Part shown: positions 26,521 to 36,967 of the stretch, piece by piece
How the letters are laid out: each line of letters opens with the position of its first letter
Position numbering within the stretch: the first letter of the stretch is position 1
Source of the DNA: Armatimonadota bacterium
Lineage (GTDB): Bacteria > Armatimonadota > Zipacnadia > UBA1398 > JAKPQA01
Length of the DNA: 58,223 nucleotides
Direction: 5' to 3'
Assembly: GCA_029547025.1 (NCBI GenBank)
Contig: JAKPQA010000270.1
Span: 1-58,223 of the forward strand
Translations under genes and position numbers: made by a program
The notes under the pieces: model-generated
Seen by the model: only the letters and a program-made list of their open reading frames with translations
Database searches by the model: none
What the model was told of the DNA's origin: nothing

Positions 26521-29326
26521 GCGGCCCCGCGGCGGGCCAGTCGTCCAGTCGACCGTCGACGCTCAGCGGGCCATCGAGCGCGGTGGCCAGACACAATGGG
26601 CGCTTCCGAGGCGGGCTCGCGTTGCTCGCATACGCATCCCCGGGGCGCGCCTGCGGCCGGTTCGTGGGCCCCGGAAGCACCATCGTGCCGGCACCGTAGC
26701 CCCGAGGCTGGATGCCGACACCGGTCCAGTCGATGGGCCTCCGGGCCTTCTCGAGACTCACGCCCGCGATGGCACCCGTCCCCCCCGGAAAGTTGGATCG
26801 CACGACGAGAAACAACGGCTGCCTTCCGCTGGCTGGTTCCAGCGACGTCACGAGCGGCCGATAGCCTTGGGCGCTACCCGTCGCGCGCGGGTAGAGCACA
26901 CCCACGAGGTCGCCCTGGGGCGTGCCCACGCGTAGCTCGTAGCGCACCTCGTCCTTCTGAAGCGCAATCTGGCCGCGATACTGCTCGAACCGGAAGTACT
27001 CGAACTCGCCCACCGGGCCGCCGTCGCCCGTGTGGAAGACAATGAACACATCGCGCGTCCCAGTCGCCTCAGTGCTGATCCCTCCAATCGCCTCCCGGTA
27101 GATCTGCACCGGCCAGCCCCGCGGGACGTCGGTCTGCGGCAGATCGACGCGCCCGGCCAGGGGGCCGTCGGCCGAGTCCAGGTGTACCTCAAGCCACCGC
27201 GGCTCCGTCCGGTCGGTTCCATAGACCACCCGCAAGCGCCGGTACCCCTCACCGAGCGGCACGCCGGCGAACCGCAACCACGCCCCATCGTGGACCGTGT
27301 GAACGAATGTCCACTGCCTACCGATCCGGGCCTCACTGCCGTCGTTGGTGGTCGCCTCGAGCACCAATGGGTCCGTCGCCTTCTGGTGCCGCGGCGCCTG
27401 GCGAGCGGACTTGTCCGTGTTCATGTCCTTCACGTCGCTCGCGAAAGGCACCACCGCCGACTGCCAGCCCTGGCCAAAGTCGACGTCGCCGAGCGGCACG
27501 ACGTCGCCGTCGGCTAAGCCGCGCGCCTCGGCCTTGAGCCACTTCCGTTCGAGCTGCGGCCACACCGGCAGTGGCGGCGGCCTGAAGAAGTCGTGGCCGA
27601 ACCGGAAGGGCTCCTCCTCCGGAAAATCCTCGGCCTTCAGCTCGGCACACGTGCGCTCGAAATTGGGGTGGAAGACATTGTCGCGCTCGCGGATGTCGAC
27701 ACACATGGTGTTGAACCAGAACCCGCGCTGTAATGAGCCCGGCACCGCCCACAGCAGGTTGTGGTGCACATCCACGTTGCAGGTGCCCGCATCGAGGTAG
27801 ACGATGCCAAGCACGCCGATGCGCATCGCGAAGATGTCGTAGCAGTCATGCATCACGTTGTAGGCCAGTTGTGTGCGCAGGCCATTGAGCGTTCCACCGC
27901 TGCAGTAATAGCCCGTCAACATGCCGGCGTCCCGGGTCTGCAACATGCCGTTGTAGAGGTGGTTCCCGACGAACAGGGTAGCCATGTAGTCCATGGGCCC
28001 ACGGGTGCGTGAGGCCAGGCTCGTGCCATTGCCGTGGATATTGAAGAAGTGGCGTCCGGCGTTCCGCATCGTGTTGTACGTGATCACGTGGCCGCCGACG
28101 AGGAGGCCCTCGTAGTCGCCGAAGTCCGACACCGCGTCGGTGATGGCGTTGAGATAGTGTGCGGTGTAGCTGACCTCGTCGATCAGGCAGTTGTGGATGG
28201 TGTGGTGGTACCCCCGCAGATGGAAACCGGCGCCCGCGCTGAAGCGCACGCTGCAGTTGAGGAACGCGTTGTCGTGCCCGCCGACGAAGATGCCCGTCTC
28301 GCCCGACTTGATGGTGTCGCGCCCGGGCTCTATCTGCCCGATGTCGTAGTGGTGGGTGTAGTGTGAGATGTAGCTCAGACTGCATCCATCGACCACGCAG
28401 TAGGCCGAGTCCTCCAGCCGCATCGACGCGGCCCGCACGGCGAATCCCTCGATGCGGATGTGCTCCCGCCCGCTCAGATCAAAGGCCAGCGCACGCCGCT
28501 TCGCCTCGATGGCCGACGGCTCGGTCCCCTCGGGCGGAATGAGGTACAGCGTGCCGTCCTGCCAGTGCCATTCACCCGCTCGGTCGAGGGCGTTCATGTG
28601 GCCGACGAGCATCCCCCGGCCCTCCTCCGGCGAGTAGCCGGCCGAGGCAAACCACCAGGTCCGGGTGCGGTCGCCGACAAGGATCTCGCCAGACTTGGAG
28701 CTCTCCACCACTCCCGTCTGCGCCGCCCAGCCCTCGTAGTGGATGCCGTAATAGAGCGCGCCCTTCCAGTAGTCATCGGGCTGGCCGTCGAGCAGCCTGC
28801 TGACGATGCGCCCGGGCTGCTCGGCCACTGTCTCCCTGGGGATCGAGAACTCACCAAATGTCGGCCAAAGCGGCGACAGGCCCGACACGTACATCCCGAG
28901 CCCCGGAGCGGGCTCATTCGGGTAGCGTGCCTCTATCAGCACCTGGTCACCACTGAACACCTGGTTTCGGCCCAGGCCCATGTTCCATGGCATGGGCGCC
29001 TTCCAGATGTCGCCGCGGTGCCGCTCCCAGCCGCCGATGGGCTCGCACCCGGTTACGACGACGCCCTTGCTCGTCGCCCGGAGCGTGATGGGCTTCCCGG
29101 CCTCCCCAGATCGAGGAAACGCCACGGCCTCGCGGTACACGCCCTCGTGCACAAGGCACGTGTCTCCGGGGCCAAGCCGGTTCACGGCGGCCTGGATGGT
29201 GCGCATCGCCCGACCCGGCGCGAGCCCGTCCCTTGAGTCGTCCCCGTCCGGCGAGACGTGGATCGTGGCACTCTGAGCCGCCACTGCCGACAGCGCCACC
29301 GTGGCCGCCAGCCAAGCCGCTCTTAT
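26438..29326 (-). CDS. Secreted right-handed beta-helix protein with truncated CBM9-like C terminus
   Basis: About 962 residues if begun at the ATA codon at 29326. A signal peptide (AAWLAATVALSAVAAQSA) leads to ATIHVSPDGDDSRDGLAPG, the usual opening of parallel beta-helix (pectate-lyase-like, DUF1565-type) proteins. HIRIEGF, CVVDGCSL and FLNCSVRF coils follow between residues 275 and 460. The C terminus begins a CBM9-like domain (LSVDGRLDDW) and stops early. No ATG, GTG or TTG fits the signal peptide: GGAGGT at 29335-29340 is followed 8 nt later by ATA. A GTG at 29299 would cut into the signal peptide. It starts soon after the flavoprotein stop at 29398. Confidence 0.6.
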   Translation of the reverse strand: MRAAWLAATVALSAVAAQSATIHVSPDGDDSRDGLAPGRAMRTIQAAVNRLGPGDTCLVHEGVYREAVAFPRSGEAGKPITLRATSKGVVVTGCEPIGGWERHRGDIWKAPMPWNMGLGRNQVFSGDQVLIEARYPNEPAPGLGMYVSGLSPLWPTFGEFSIPRETVAEQPGRIVSRLLDGQPDDYWKGALYYGIHYEGWAAQTGVVESSKSGEILVGDRTRTWWFASAGYSPEEGRGMLVGHMNALDRAGEWHWQDGTLYLIPPEGTEPSAIEAKRRALAFDLSGREHIRIEGFAVRAASMRLEDSAYCVVDGCSLSYISHYTHHYDIGQIEPGRDTIKSGETGIFVGGHDNAFLNCSVRFSAGAGFHLRGYHHTIHNCLIDEVSYTAHYLNAITDAVSDFGDYEGLLVGGHVITYNTMRNAGRHFFNIHGNGTSLASRTRGPMDYMATLFVGNHLYNGMLQTRDAGMLTGYYCSGGTLNGLRTQLAYNVMHDCYDIFAMRIGVLGIVYLDAGTCNVDVHHNLLWAVPGSLQRGFWFNTMCVDIRERDNVFHPNFERTCAELKAEDFPEEEPFRFGHDFFRPPPLPVWPQLERKWLKAEARGLADGDVVPLGDVDFGQGWQSAVVPFASDVKDMNTDKSARQAPRHQKATDPLVLEATTNDGSEARIGRQWTFVHTVHDGAWLRFAGVPLGEGYRRLRVVYGTDRTEPRWLEVHLDSADGPLAGRVDLPQTDVPRGWPVQIYREAIGGISTEATGTRDVFIVFHTGDGGPVGEFEYFRFEQYRGQIALQKDEVRYELRVGTPQGDLVGVLYPRATGSAQGYRPLVTSLEPASGRQPLFLVVRSNFPGGTGAIAGVSLEKARRPIDWTGVGIQPRGYGAGTMVLPGPTNRPQARPGDAYASNASPPRKRPLCLATALDGPLSVDGRLDDWPAAGPREALELGPSRPTRYGDGRAAPGRVELQ

Positions 29327-29397
29327 CCGTACCGACCTCCAACTTCCGTCAGCGAGTGAGTGGCCGCGGCGCCAACAGGCCAGTGACAGACTGACGG

Positions 29398-29973
29398 CTA
29401 CGTGTTGAGCTTCTTGAGCAGCCAGGCCATATTCCGCCCCAGGGTCTCCATCGTCCGCTGACCCTCTTCGTCGCTCTCGACTTCGCCCTTCTCGCGGCCG
29501 ATGGCCATGTTCCAGTAGATGGAGCCGGGGATGATCATCTGGGTGATTAGGAAGAAGTGGTTGATCGAATCGAAGGCATGGACGGCCCCGCCCCGCCGGA
29601 CCGCCACAACGGCCGCGCCGACTTTCCGCTGAAACAAGTCCCCGTTGGCCCGCGCCACGAGCCCGGCGCGGTCGATTAGCGCCTTGGTCTCGGGCGTGAT
29701 ATCGGCGAAGTAGGTCGGCGACCCCAGGATGATGCCGTCGGCCTCCAACATCCTCTCGATGAACGTGTTCGCCTTGTCGTCGGCGATGGCGCACCGTCTG
29801 TCCTTGTTCGTGAAGCAGTTGTAGCAGGCGACGCACCCATGGATGTGCTCGCCGCCGAGCTGCACCAGCTCGGTCTCGATGCCCTCGGCCTCGAGCTCGG
29901 CGAAGACCCGCCGAACCAGCCGGGCGGTGTTCCCATCCTTGCGCGGACTCCCGTTGAAGGCGACGACTCTCAT
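29398..29973 (-). CDS. Iron-sulfur flavoprotein / NADPH-dependent FMN reductase family
   Basis: This 191-residue flavodoxin-fold protein has the FMN phosphate loop [10 protein letters not shown] at 7-16 and the compact cluster motif C47-x2-C50-x2-C53-x7-C61, characteristic of Isf-type iron-sulfur flavoproteins. GSPTYFADI gives a second flavin-contact loop. It is cytoplasmic and probably transfers electrons in an anaerobic or oxygen-defence pathway. AAGGAG precedes the ATG. It starts 16 nt after the tex stop codon and is likely cotranscribed with tex. Confidence 0.8.
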   Translation of the reverse strand: MRVVAFNGSPRKDGNTARLVRRVFAELEAEGIETELVQLGGEHIHGCVACYNCFTNKDRRCAIADDKANTFIERMLEADGIILGSPTYFADITPETKALIDRAGLVARANGDLFQRKVGAAVVAVRRGGAVHAFDSINHFFLITQMIIPGSIYWNMAIGREKGEVESDEEGQRTMETLGRNMAWLLKKLNT

Positions 29974-29989
29974 GGTGGTGCTCCTTGTC

Positions 29990-32287
29990 CTACTCGCCGC
30001 GCCCACGCTTCTGCTCCTCGGCCTTCCTGAGGGCCTCCGTGAACCAGTTCGTGGGCTGTGGTTCTGGCACAGGCTGTGGTTGTTCGCGCCGGGGTTCGCT
30101 CCGACGGCGCCCCCGATCCTTCGGCAATGCCGGCGACGGCGCGGTGGAGATTGTACCACTTCGCATCGAGAGCGATATCCGCCGCCGCGCCAGATCCACC
30201 TCCAGCACGCGCACCCGGACTCTCTGGCCGACCCTGACCACGTGGTTCGGGTCGCGCACGAACCGGTCCGCGAGTTGGCTCACGTGAACGAGCCCATCCT
30301 GATGCACGCCGACATCGACGAACGCCCCAAATGCCGTCACGTTGGTCACTATGCCCGGCAGTACCATGCCCGGCCTTACGTCCTCGATCTTCACCACGCC
30401 ATCGGCGTACGCGAAGGCCTCGAACACCTGTCTCGGGTCCCTTCCGGGCTTGGCCAGCTCGGCAATGATGTCATGAAGTGTCGGCATACCCACCGGGCCA
30501 GACACATAGCGCGACAGGTCGATGCGTGCCCGCATGGACTCCTGGGAGAGCAGATCGGCCACTGTGCACCCCGCGTCGCGCGCCATAGCGTTGACAATGT
30601 GATAGCTCTCCGGATGCACGGCGCTGGCGTCGAGTGGGTTGTCGCCGCCCCGCACCCTGAGAAAGCCGGCCGCCTGCTCGAAGGCCTTCGGACCCAGCCG
30701 CGGCACAGCCATCAGCTGCTCGCGCGACCGGAACGGTCCGTTCTCGTTCCGGTGGTTCACGATGTTCTGCGCCAACTGGGGTCCCAGGCCTGACACGTAG
30801 GTCAGAAGCTGTTTGCTCGCCGTGTTCACATCGACGCCTACCGCATTGACGCAACTGACCACCACGTCATCGAGGGCTCGTCTCAGCGCCGCTTGGTCGA
30901 CATCGTGCTGGTACTGTCCGACTCCGATGGACTTTGGATCGATCTTGACGAGCTCCGCCAGGGGATCCATCAGCCGACGGCCGATGGACACGGCCCCGCG
31001 GACCGTCACATCCTGGTCGGGGAACTCCTCGCGTGCGACCTCCGAAGCCGAGTACACCGACGCGCCCGATTCGTTCACCACCACGACGGCCACGCTGTCC
31101 GGTAGGCCCAGTCCGCGAACGAAGGCTTCGGTCTCGCGGCTCGCCGTCCCGTTGCCGATGGCGATGGCAGCGGGTCTGAAGCGCTCCACGATGTCACGGA
31201 GCTTCGGCCCCGCCTTGGCAGCCTGCGGGCCGCTGTCGTGGATGTAGAACACATCGTGGTGCACGAGCTTGCCCTGCTCATCAAGGCACACCAACTTGCA
31301 GCCCGTCCGTAGGCCTGGATCGATGGCGACCACCCGCTTCTGTCCCAGCGGCGCTGTCAGGAGCAGCTCGCGGACGTTGGACGCGAACACACGGATGGCC
31401 TGCTCATCGGCACGCCGCTTGAGTTCGCCGCGGATCTCGGTCTCCATCGACGGTGCCAACAGGCGCTTGTAGCCGTCCTCGACGGCCAGAGCCACCTGTT
31501 CGGACGCGGGGTTCTGGCCCGTCACGAACTGGGCCCTCAACTGGCGTATCGCCGCGTCCTCGGGCGGGGCCACCGTCAACCGCAGGAAGCCCTCGTTCTC
31601 GCCGCGCATCATGGCCAGGATCCGATGCGATGGCGCGTTGGCGATCGGTTCGGTCCACTCGAAGTAGTCGCGGTACTTGGCCCCCTCATCGGCCCGGTCC
31701 CTGGCCACGCGGGAGCTGATGTTCGACTGGGTTGCGTAGAGCCGCCGCATGTTGCTCCGAGCCTGTTGATCCTCACTGACCCGCTCCGCGATGATGTCCC
31801 GGGCGCCGGCCAATGCCTCCTCCGCCGACGCCACACCCTTGTCTTCATCGATGAAGGTCGCGGCCTCTCTCAGCGGGTCCATGGCCTCCGTCTGCTCCAA
31901 TAGCGCCAGCGCCAGGGGCTCAAGTCCCCTCTCGCGCGCCACGGTGGCCCGCGTGCGCCGCTTGGGCCGGTAGGGCAGGTAGATGTCCTCGAGAACGGCC
32001 ATGGAGGGGGCGGCATCGACCTGCGCGCGAAGCTCGCTGGTCAGCAGTCCGCGTTCGTCCAGCGACTTGATAATGGCCGCGCGCCGCTTGTCGAGTTCCT
32101 CGAGCTGACCGAGCCGATCGCGGATGGCCGCGATCGCCACCTCGTCCAGGGCTCCAGTCACCTCCTTGCGGTAGCGGGCAATGAATGGAACGGTGGCGCC
32201 TTCCGACAACAGCGCCGCTGTCGACGAAACCTGGTGAGGAGCCACACCCAGCTCCCGCGCGATGATCAGGGAATGTCGTTCTGTCAT
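29990..32287 (-). CDS. tex: Tex family RNA-binding transcription accessory protein
   Basis: This 765-residue cytoplasmic protein has the full Tex layout: the Tex N-terminal helical region ([17 protein letters not shown]), the YqgF/RNase H-like fold ([23 protein letters not shown]), the helix-hairpin-helix part ([19 protein letters not shown]) and an S1 domain near the C terminus ([27 protein letters not shown]). Length matches the family. GAGGT precedes the ATG. It is a housekeeping gene and supports a chromosomal location for the window. It is divergent from the TIM-barrel gene at 32450. Confidence 0.95.
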   Translation of the reverse strand: MTERHSLIIARELGVAPHQVSSTAALLSEGATVPFIARYRKEVTGALDEVAIAAIRDRLGQLEELDKRRAAIIKSLDERGLLTSELRAQVDAAPSMAVLEDIYLPYRPKRRTRATVARERGLEPLALALLEQTEAMDPLREAATFIDEDKGVASAEEALAGARDIIAERVSEDQQARSNMRRLYATQSNISSRVARDRADEGAKYRDYFEWTEPIANAPSHRILAMMRGENEGFLRLTVAPPEDAAIRQLRAQFVTGQNPASEQVALAVEDGYKRLLAPSMETEIRGELKRRADEQAIRVFASNVRELLLTAPLGQKRVVAIDPGLRTGCKLVCLDEQGKLVHHDVFYIHDSGPQAAKAGPKLRDIVERFRPAAIAIGNGTASRETEAFVRGLGLPDSVAVVVVNESGASVYSASEVAREEFPDQDVTVRGAVSIGRRLMDPLAELVKIDPKSIGVGQYQHDVDQAALRRALDDVVVSCVNAVGVDVNTASKQLLTYVSGLGPQLAQNIVNHRNENGPFRSREQLMAVPRLGPKAFEQAAGFLRVRGGDNPLDASAVHPESYHIVNAMARDAGCTVADLLSQESMRARIDLSRYVSGPVGMPTLHDIIAELAKPGRDPRQVFEAFAYADGVVKIEDVRPGMVLPGIVTNVTAFGAFVDVGVHQDGLVHVSQLADRFVRDPNHVVRVGQRVRVRVLEVDLARRRISLSMRSGTISTAPSPALPKDRGRRRSEPRREQPQPVPEPQPTNWFTEALRKAEEQKRGRGE

Positions 32288-32449
32288 AGATACCTCGGTC
32301 CACTATCGGGTCGGAGCGGCCCACGGAGCGACCGCGGAGTGCCATATACGAGGGCGCACCCGCGCCACCCTTCTCCCTCGTCCGCCGGAGGAGTGAGCCC
32401 GTGCGCGCCGGAAGTCCCGCGACACTCGCGCTCACGGAGGAGGAGCCCC

Positions 32450-35431
32450 ATGCCCGCGTACCGCCACCTGGCGCTGCTCGTCGTCACCGTCCTGGTCGCG
32501 CCTCTCGGTGCGCACGCGGCCGGCGAAGAAGGCGTCAAGGGCCCGTTCGACGTCCGCGCGCGCACCGGGAAGGCTCCTGACCCCTTCGCCCGATGCGTAC
32601 ACCCGTCGTCCGCCATCGGCGGCTGCGGCCCCGTGGGCCCACCCCTGACTCACCGGCTTCCCGGCGGCGGGTCGGAGTCTCGCCAGGTGTACCTCAGCCC
32701 GGAAGGCCACAGCTGTACCGTCGTCGAGCGATTCTCACCCACGCATGCCAGCGTCCGGTGGGACATTCGCGTCGAGGGACACGGCGAGCCGTGGTCGGCT
32801 CCGATCGAGACGCGCGTCCGCTGGGATGCAGCGCCCGGCGCGCGCTTCTGGGCGGCGTGGGGCGATCCGCGTCCCGGTGGCGGTCCCGGGTGGGCGGACC
32901 CGCTGGTGCCGCAGCCTCTGGCCGATCAGACATTCGTGTACGGCGGCACGGCTTTCACCGACCCCACCGTCGTCTCGCTCCCGCTTGTCACGCTGCTGGA
33001 CCCCGCTGCCGGTCGCGGGCTCAGCATCGTCCAGTCGCCTGAAGACACCCTCCGCCGCATGACGATTGCCATTTCAAGACAGGGCGAGGTGACGTTCTGC
33101 CATCTGGATCACCGCATCTCGGCCGCCGCGCCGGTACGCCTCTCGATCGACCTCGTCGTGCACGAGGATGATTGGCGGCCGGCTCTGGGCTGGCTCGCCC
33201 GGCGCTATCCCGCTTTCGTGGACCCGCCGAACCCCCGCGCTCACGATGTGGCGGGCCTTGGGGCCTACTCGTCGGAGGAAGGCGACCTCGACGCCGCGCG
33301 TCTGGCCGCCATGGGCTTTGGTGTCAACTGGAAGGCGAGCTTCGACTTCCCCTACATGGGCATGTTCCTCGCCCCCGTGCCCGCCTGGGTGGAGTGGACC
33401 TCATTCCTGGGCAGGGCTACCTCGGTCGCCAGCCTTCGGGACTACTCACGCCGGATGCGCCAGCAAGGCTTCCGCGTGCTCAACTACTTCAACGTCACCG
33501 AGTTCGGCACGCGTGTTGTCGATCCGCCCCCACCCCGCAAAGCCGGTACCGACGCTGACCTGTGGCGCGACGCCAACGACTTCCTCTACCACGGCCCGCT
33601 GCGCGATGCCATCCTGCCGGGCCCCGAAGGTAAACCCATATTCACCTGGGAAGCCGGCATCGCCATGGACCCCGGCGACCCGGCCTATCGCGACTTCCTG
33701 CTGGCCCAGGCGGATCGCCACATCCGACAGATCCCCCATAGCGATGGCATCTGTATCGACCGCCTGGATTGGCTCGCCCGGTACAACCCGCGCTTCGACG
33801 ACGGCGTGACCTGGGTCGACGGGGGGCCTGCACGATCGCTGTTCGCCAGTTGGGCCGAGCTGATGGCCAGGCTTGGACCCATGATGCACGCGGCCGGCAA
33901 GGTCATCTTCGTGAACCCGCACACGCGCCGGCTCGACCTCATGCGCCATGTGGACGGCATCTATGATGAGTTCGGCGACATGCCACACAGCCTCAACGCC
34001 TGTGGCCTACTTGGCTTCCGGAAGCCTGTGATGGGCTGGACCGCCTCCACCGCCTCTTTGCAGCCCGACCCCGATGCTGTGTTCCAGCGGCACCTGCACA
34101 TGGGCGTCCACCCCACGGCCCCGCTGCCGGGCAATGACCACACGATCCGGCCTGATCCGTTCACTGACCCGTACTACCTCGACTATGGCCCACTGTTCGA
34201 TGCGCTGCGGGGCCGTAGGTGGGTCACGGCCACTCACGCCATCGAGGTGGAAGGCGCTGTGGCGAAGGCGAACGTCTTCGCGATCGCCGGCGGCTACGCC
34301 GCGCCCGTCACCTTCGGTGGTACCGCGACGTCTGCAAGAGTCCGTCTGCGGAACCTGACCTGGCCCGGCCCGTGGTCGGCGGCGAGCATCGACGTTCTCG
34401 TCCCCGGCAGGACGGCACCCGTGCAGGTCGCCGTCACCCGCCGCGGTGACACGCTCGCGGTGGATGTGCCCCTGGTTCGCGGCTGCGGTCTCCTCCGGCT
34501 ACGCCACACCTGGGTCACGCCACGGCCCCGTGTCTTCATCACACAGACATCGGTCGCCATGGGTACCGGCATCGCCGGTGCGACTCTTCGCTACACGCTC
34601 GACGGCTCCCACCCAGACGCCCGGTCGCGGGTCTACGGTGGCCCTCTGGCCGTTCAGGCAACGACGACGGTGCGTGCTCGCGCTTTCCGGGGCGCCCAGG
34701 CTGTTGGCGACGAGGTCGCCGTGGAGTGCGTGAAGGTGCCACCACCGGCCCCAGCCATCTCGCCGGCGACTCGTGTGTTCGAGGGGCAGCTGCGGGTCAG
34801 CATCGGCTCCGAGCCGGCCATCCCCGGCGCCGCGATTCGCTACACGCTCGACGCCACCGACCCGACCCCGGCCTCTCCGGTGTACTCGGGGCCCATCGTG
34901 GTGGACGGCGATGCGGAGGTCCGCGCCCGGCTCTTCGTGTCCGGCGCCGATCCTGGCGCGGTCGCGGTCGCAGCGTTCCGCAAGTGCCCGCCGGAGCCGC
35001 CAGAACCGGATGTTCCCCTGGCCGCTCTCGCGCCGATCCGCAGCAGCCTTGGGTGGGGTGGCAGCATCCGCATCGACGCGTCGATCCAGGGGAACCCGCT
35101 CAGCATCGCCGGGAAGTTGTTTGCGCACGGCGTCGGCACCCACGCCCCGAGCGAGATCGTCTACGACCTCCCGGCGACCGCAAGGGCCTTCGTCGCCACC
35201 GTCGGCGTGGATGACGAGATGCGCGCCTACACGATGGCCTCCGTGGTATTCCAGGCGTTCGCCGACGGCGACCTGCTCGCCGCGACGCCTGTGCTCCGCC
35301 TCGGAGACGTGTGGCACCTCAACGTGCCCATCCCGCCCGGGCGGAAGCAGCTTCGCCTCGTCGTCACCGATGCGGGCGACGGTATGAACTGCGACCATGC
35401 CGACTGGGCCAACGCGGGGTTCGCGCGGTAG
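32450..35431 (+). CDS. Secreted TIM-barrel protein with chitobiase-C-like repeats and NPCBM domain
   Basis: This 993-residue protein has a signal peptide (LALLVVTVLVAPLGAHA) after an ATG with GGAGGAGGAG upstream. Beta-sandwich regions lead into a TIM barrel (about 260-600) with DGICIDRLDW, GKVIFVNP and VDGIYDEFGD, which resemble catalytic-face acids of uncharacterised glycosidases. Two CHB_HEX_C-like modules follow (RYTLDGSHPDARSRVYGGPL and RYTLDATDPTPASPVYSGP). The last 120 residues form an NPCBM domain (HGVGTHAPSEIVYDL) similar to the end of the HZS-alpha-like protein. It probably degrades or binds extracellular glycans; a family is not assigned. Confidence 0.65.
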   Translation: MPAYRHLALLVVTVLVAPLGAHAAGEEGVKGPFDVRARTGKAPDPFARCVHPSSAIGGCGPVGPPLTHRLPGGGSESRQVYLSPEGHSCTVVERFSPTHASVRWDIRVEGHGEPWSAPIETRVRWDAAPGARFWAAWGDPRPGGGPGWADPLVPQPLADQTFVYGGTAFTDPTVVSLPLVTLLDPAAGRGLSIVQSPEDTLRRMTIAISRQGEVTFCHLDHRISAAAPVRLSIDLVVHEDDWRPALGWLARRYPAFVDPPNPRAHDVAGLGAYSSEEGDLDAARLAAMGFGVNWKASFDFPYMGMFLAPVPAWVEWTSFLGRATSVASLRDYSRRMRQQGFRVLNYFNVTEFGTRVVDPPPPRKAGTDADLWRDANDFLYHGPLRDAILPGPEGKPIFTWEAGIAMDPGDPAYRDFLLAQADRHIRQIPHSDGICIDRLDWLARYNPRFDDGVTWVDGGPARSLFASWAELMARLGPMMHAAGKVIFVNPHTRRLDLMRHVDGIYDEFGDMPHSLNACGLLGFRKPVMGWTASTASLQPDPDAVFQRHLHMGVHPTAPLPGNDHTIRPDPFTDPYYLDYGPLFDALRGRRWVTATHAIEVEGAVAKANVFAIAGGYAAPVTFGGTATSARVRLRNLTWPGPWSAASIDVLVPGRTAPVQVAVTRRGDTLAVDVPLVRGCGLLRLRHTWVTPRPRVFITQTSVAMGTGIAGATLRYTLDGSHPDARSRVYGGPLAVQATTTVRARAFRGAQAVGDEVAVECVKVPPPAPAISPATRVFEGQLRVSIGSEPAIPGAAIRYTLDATDPTPASPVYSGPIVVDGDAEVRARLFVSGADPGAVAVAAFRKCPPEPPEPDVPLAALAPIRSSLGWGGSIRIDASIQGNPLSIAGKLFAHGVGTHAPSEIVYDLPATARAFVATVGVDDEMRAYTMASVVFQAFADGDLLAATPVLRLGDVWHLNVPIPPGRKQLRLVVTDAGDGMNCDHADWANAGFAR

Positions 35432-35537
35432 GCGATGGCGTCTGCGGGCTTGGCACGGTGGGCGTAGGGATGCTGCCTCCTGCGCTCGCCCTGGGGGAAC
35501 CCGTTGCGGTGCGTCCAGCCCGAACCCCGATCACCCT

Positions 35538-35563
35538 GAGAAGCGCCCATCTGGGCGCGTCTC
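35538..35563. terminator. Hairpin between convergent genes
   Basis: GCGCCCA-TC-TGGGCGC (35543-35558), extended by GAGA/TCTC, forms a stem of about 11 bp just after the TIM-barrel gene and before the stop of the convergent gene at 35588. It has no long T run. It may end transcription from both sides. Confidence 0.5.
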
Positions 35564-35587
35564 GACGGGCACCGGGAGCACCGCCTC

Positions 35588-36700
35588 CTAGCCTCCCAGC
35601 TCCGCCAACCGCGCCTCGATGGCCGCAATCCGCTCGGCCACTCTGGCCGAAGCCTGGGCTTCGTGGCCATCCGGGCCCGCCTCCGCGCTGATCTGGGCCA
35701 TTTGCTCGCGGTTCGCCTCCGCCGCCCACCCGTACCATTGGCACGCCTGCCTCCTGCGCTGGTTGAGGTCGTACCGCCGCGCAATGTAGTAGGACATCTC
35801 GGGAAGCGTCCGCGGGTCTGCCCCGTTGTGCCGGCACGCGTCCAGGAGCTCCACCAGTGGCACACCGGCCTTCTCGGGGAACCTCTCACTGACGTTCACC
35901 ATCCGCCCCCCCACCACGCTACTGATCTCGACCCACCGGGGCTGCTGGTAGTGTGCAAACTCACCGATAGCCTGGTCGCACAGGAACTCAACAGTCCCGT
36001 TGCCGTCCAGATCCCGAAGCCACACGTCGCTCTCCCCAAACACCACCCCCGCCGAGCGCGGGACACCGCCCTCGATCTCGATCACCTCGGCCCACGTGGG
36101 CAGCCAACTGGCCCCGACCATGGTGGCTCGCGCCACGATCTCCCTCCGCCCATCGCCGTCCACGTCGGCCGCGGCGAGGAGGAGTCCTTGAAAGACGGTC
36201 TCCGGCTCATCCGCCAGCCATGCCCAGCTCTCCGTGCCAGTGTCGGGCGTGAACAGCCGGATGGGGCCCAATGCCGCCGGCCGTGCCCCCGCCTCGGCAG
36301 AGCTGACGATCCAGGCGGACGGCTCGACGAAGCCCGCAGGCCCCTCGTCCGCCGTCGTCACCGGCGAGGGCGCTGCGACCATGATGGTGTCGCGCGCCCC
36401 ATCGCCCGTGACGTCCGCCTCGCACGACGACACAATGCACGACACGCTGGTGACGGTTACGCCGGCCGCCTCGCATCGTCTCAGTACCTCACCTGCCTCC
36501 GCATGCCGACACTCAGCCCCCCCGGGGAACAGCGTGCCCAGGTCCGCGGCAAGCCGCTCGGCGCCCCATCCCGAGCCGTGGGCCGCAAAGCATCCGGCCG
36601 GCCCGGCCGAGTACCGAGGTACCGTCTGCCCGGGAGAGGCCCAGCCACAACCGACACCCATCAGAGCCAGTAACCCCGCCCAACGAAGCGCGTGATCCAT
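35588..36700 (-). CDS. Secreted protein with FG-GAP/EF-hand-like repeats, function unknown
   Basis: The start at 36700 gives MDHALRWAGLLALMGVGCGWA, a signal peptide that may contain a lipobox-like GVGC. The 370-residue protein has short calcium-loop-like repeats (ADVTGDGARDTI, ADVDGDGRREIV, RDLDGNGTVEFL), typical of FG-GAP or integrin-like propeller blades and extracellular binding. The C terminus is helical and charged (AEANREQMAQISAEAG). No enzyme motif is visible. It is divergent from the methyltransferase-like gene across 267 nt and has only a weak G-rich ribosome site. Confidence 0.55.
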   Translation of the reverse strand: MDHALRWAGLLALMGVGCGWASPGQTVPRYSAGPAGCFAAHGSGWGAERLAADLGTLFPGGAECRHAEAGEVLRRCEAAGVTVTSVSCIVSSCEADVTGDGARDTIMVAAPSPVTTADEGPAGFVEPSAWIVSSAEAGARPAALGPIRLFTPDTGTESWAWLADEPETVFQGLLLAAADVDGDGRREIVARATMVGASWLPTWAEVIEIEGGVPRSAGVVFGESDVWLRDLDGNGTVEFLCDQAIGEFAHYQQPRWVEISSVVGGRMVNVSERFPEKAGVPLVELLDACRHNGADPRTLPEMSYYIARRYDLNQRRRQACQWYGWAAEANREQMAQISAEAGPDGHEAQASARVAERIAAIEARLAELGG

Positions 36701-36967
36701 ACGACCACCCCCACGTCGCGTTCGGCCATCACCTGCCAAGTACCTTCTGCCCGAGCCCCGTACGGTAGGGGATGCCTACGGTGGCCAACGATGGCAACAC
36801 GGCGGAGGGGGCTCGGCCAGGCAGCAACTCGATCTCGGGGTTCAGTGCGGTAACCCGGACCTCCTCTTCTAGCTTCTGGTTTCTGAGTTCCTCCGGTACC
36901 GCTGCCGTTCGACCTGCGCTTGACGCCATTCCTGCGAGACGTCAGCATTCGGCGAGTTCGTCGACTG

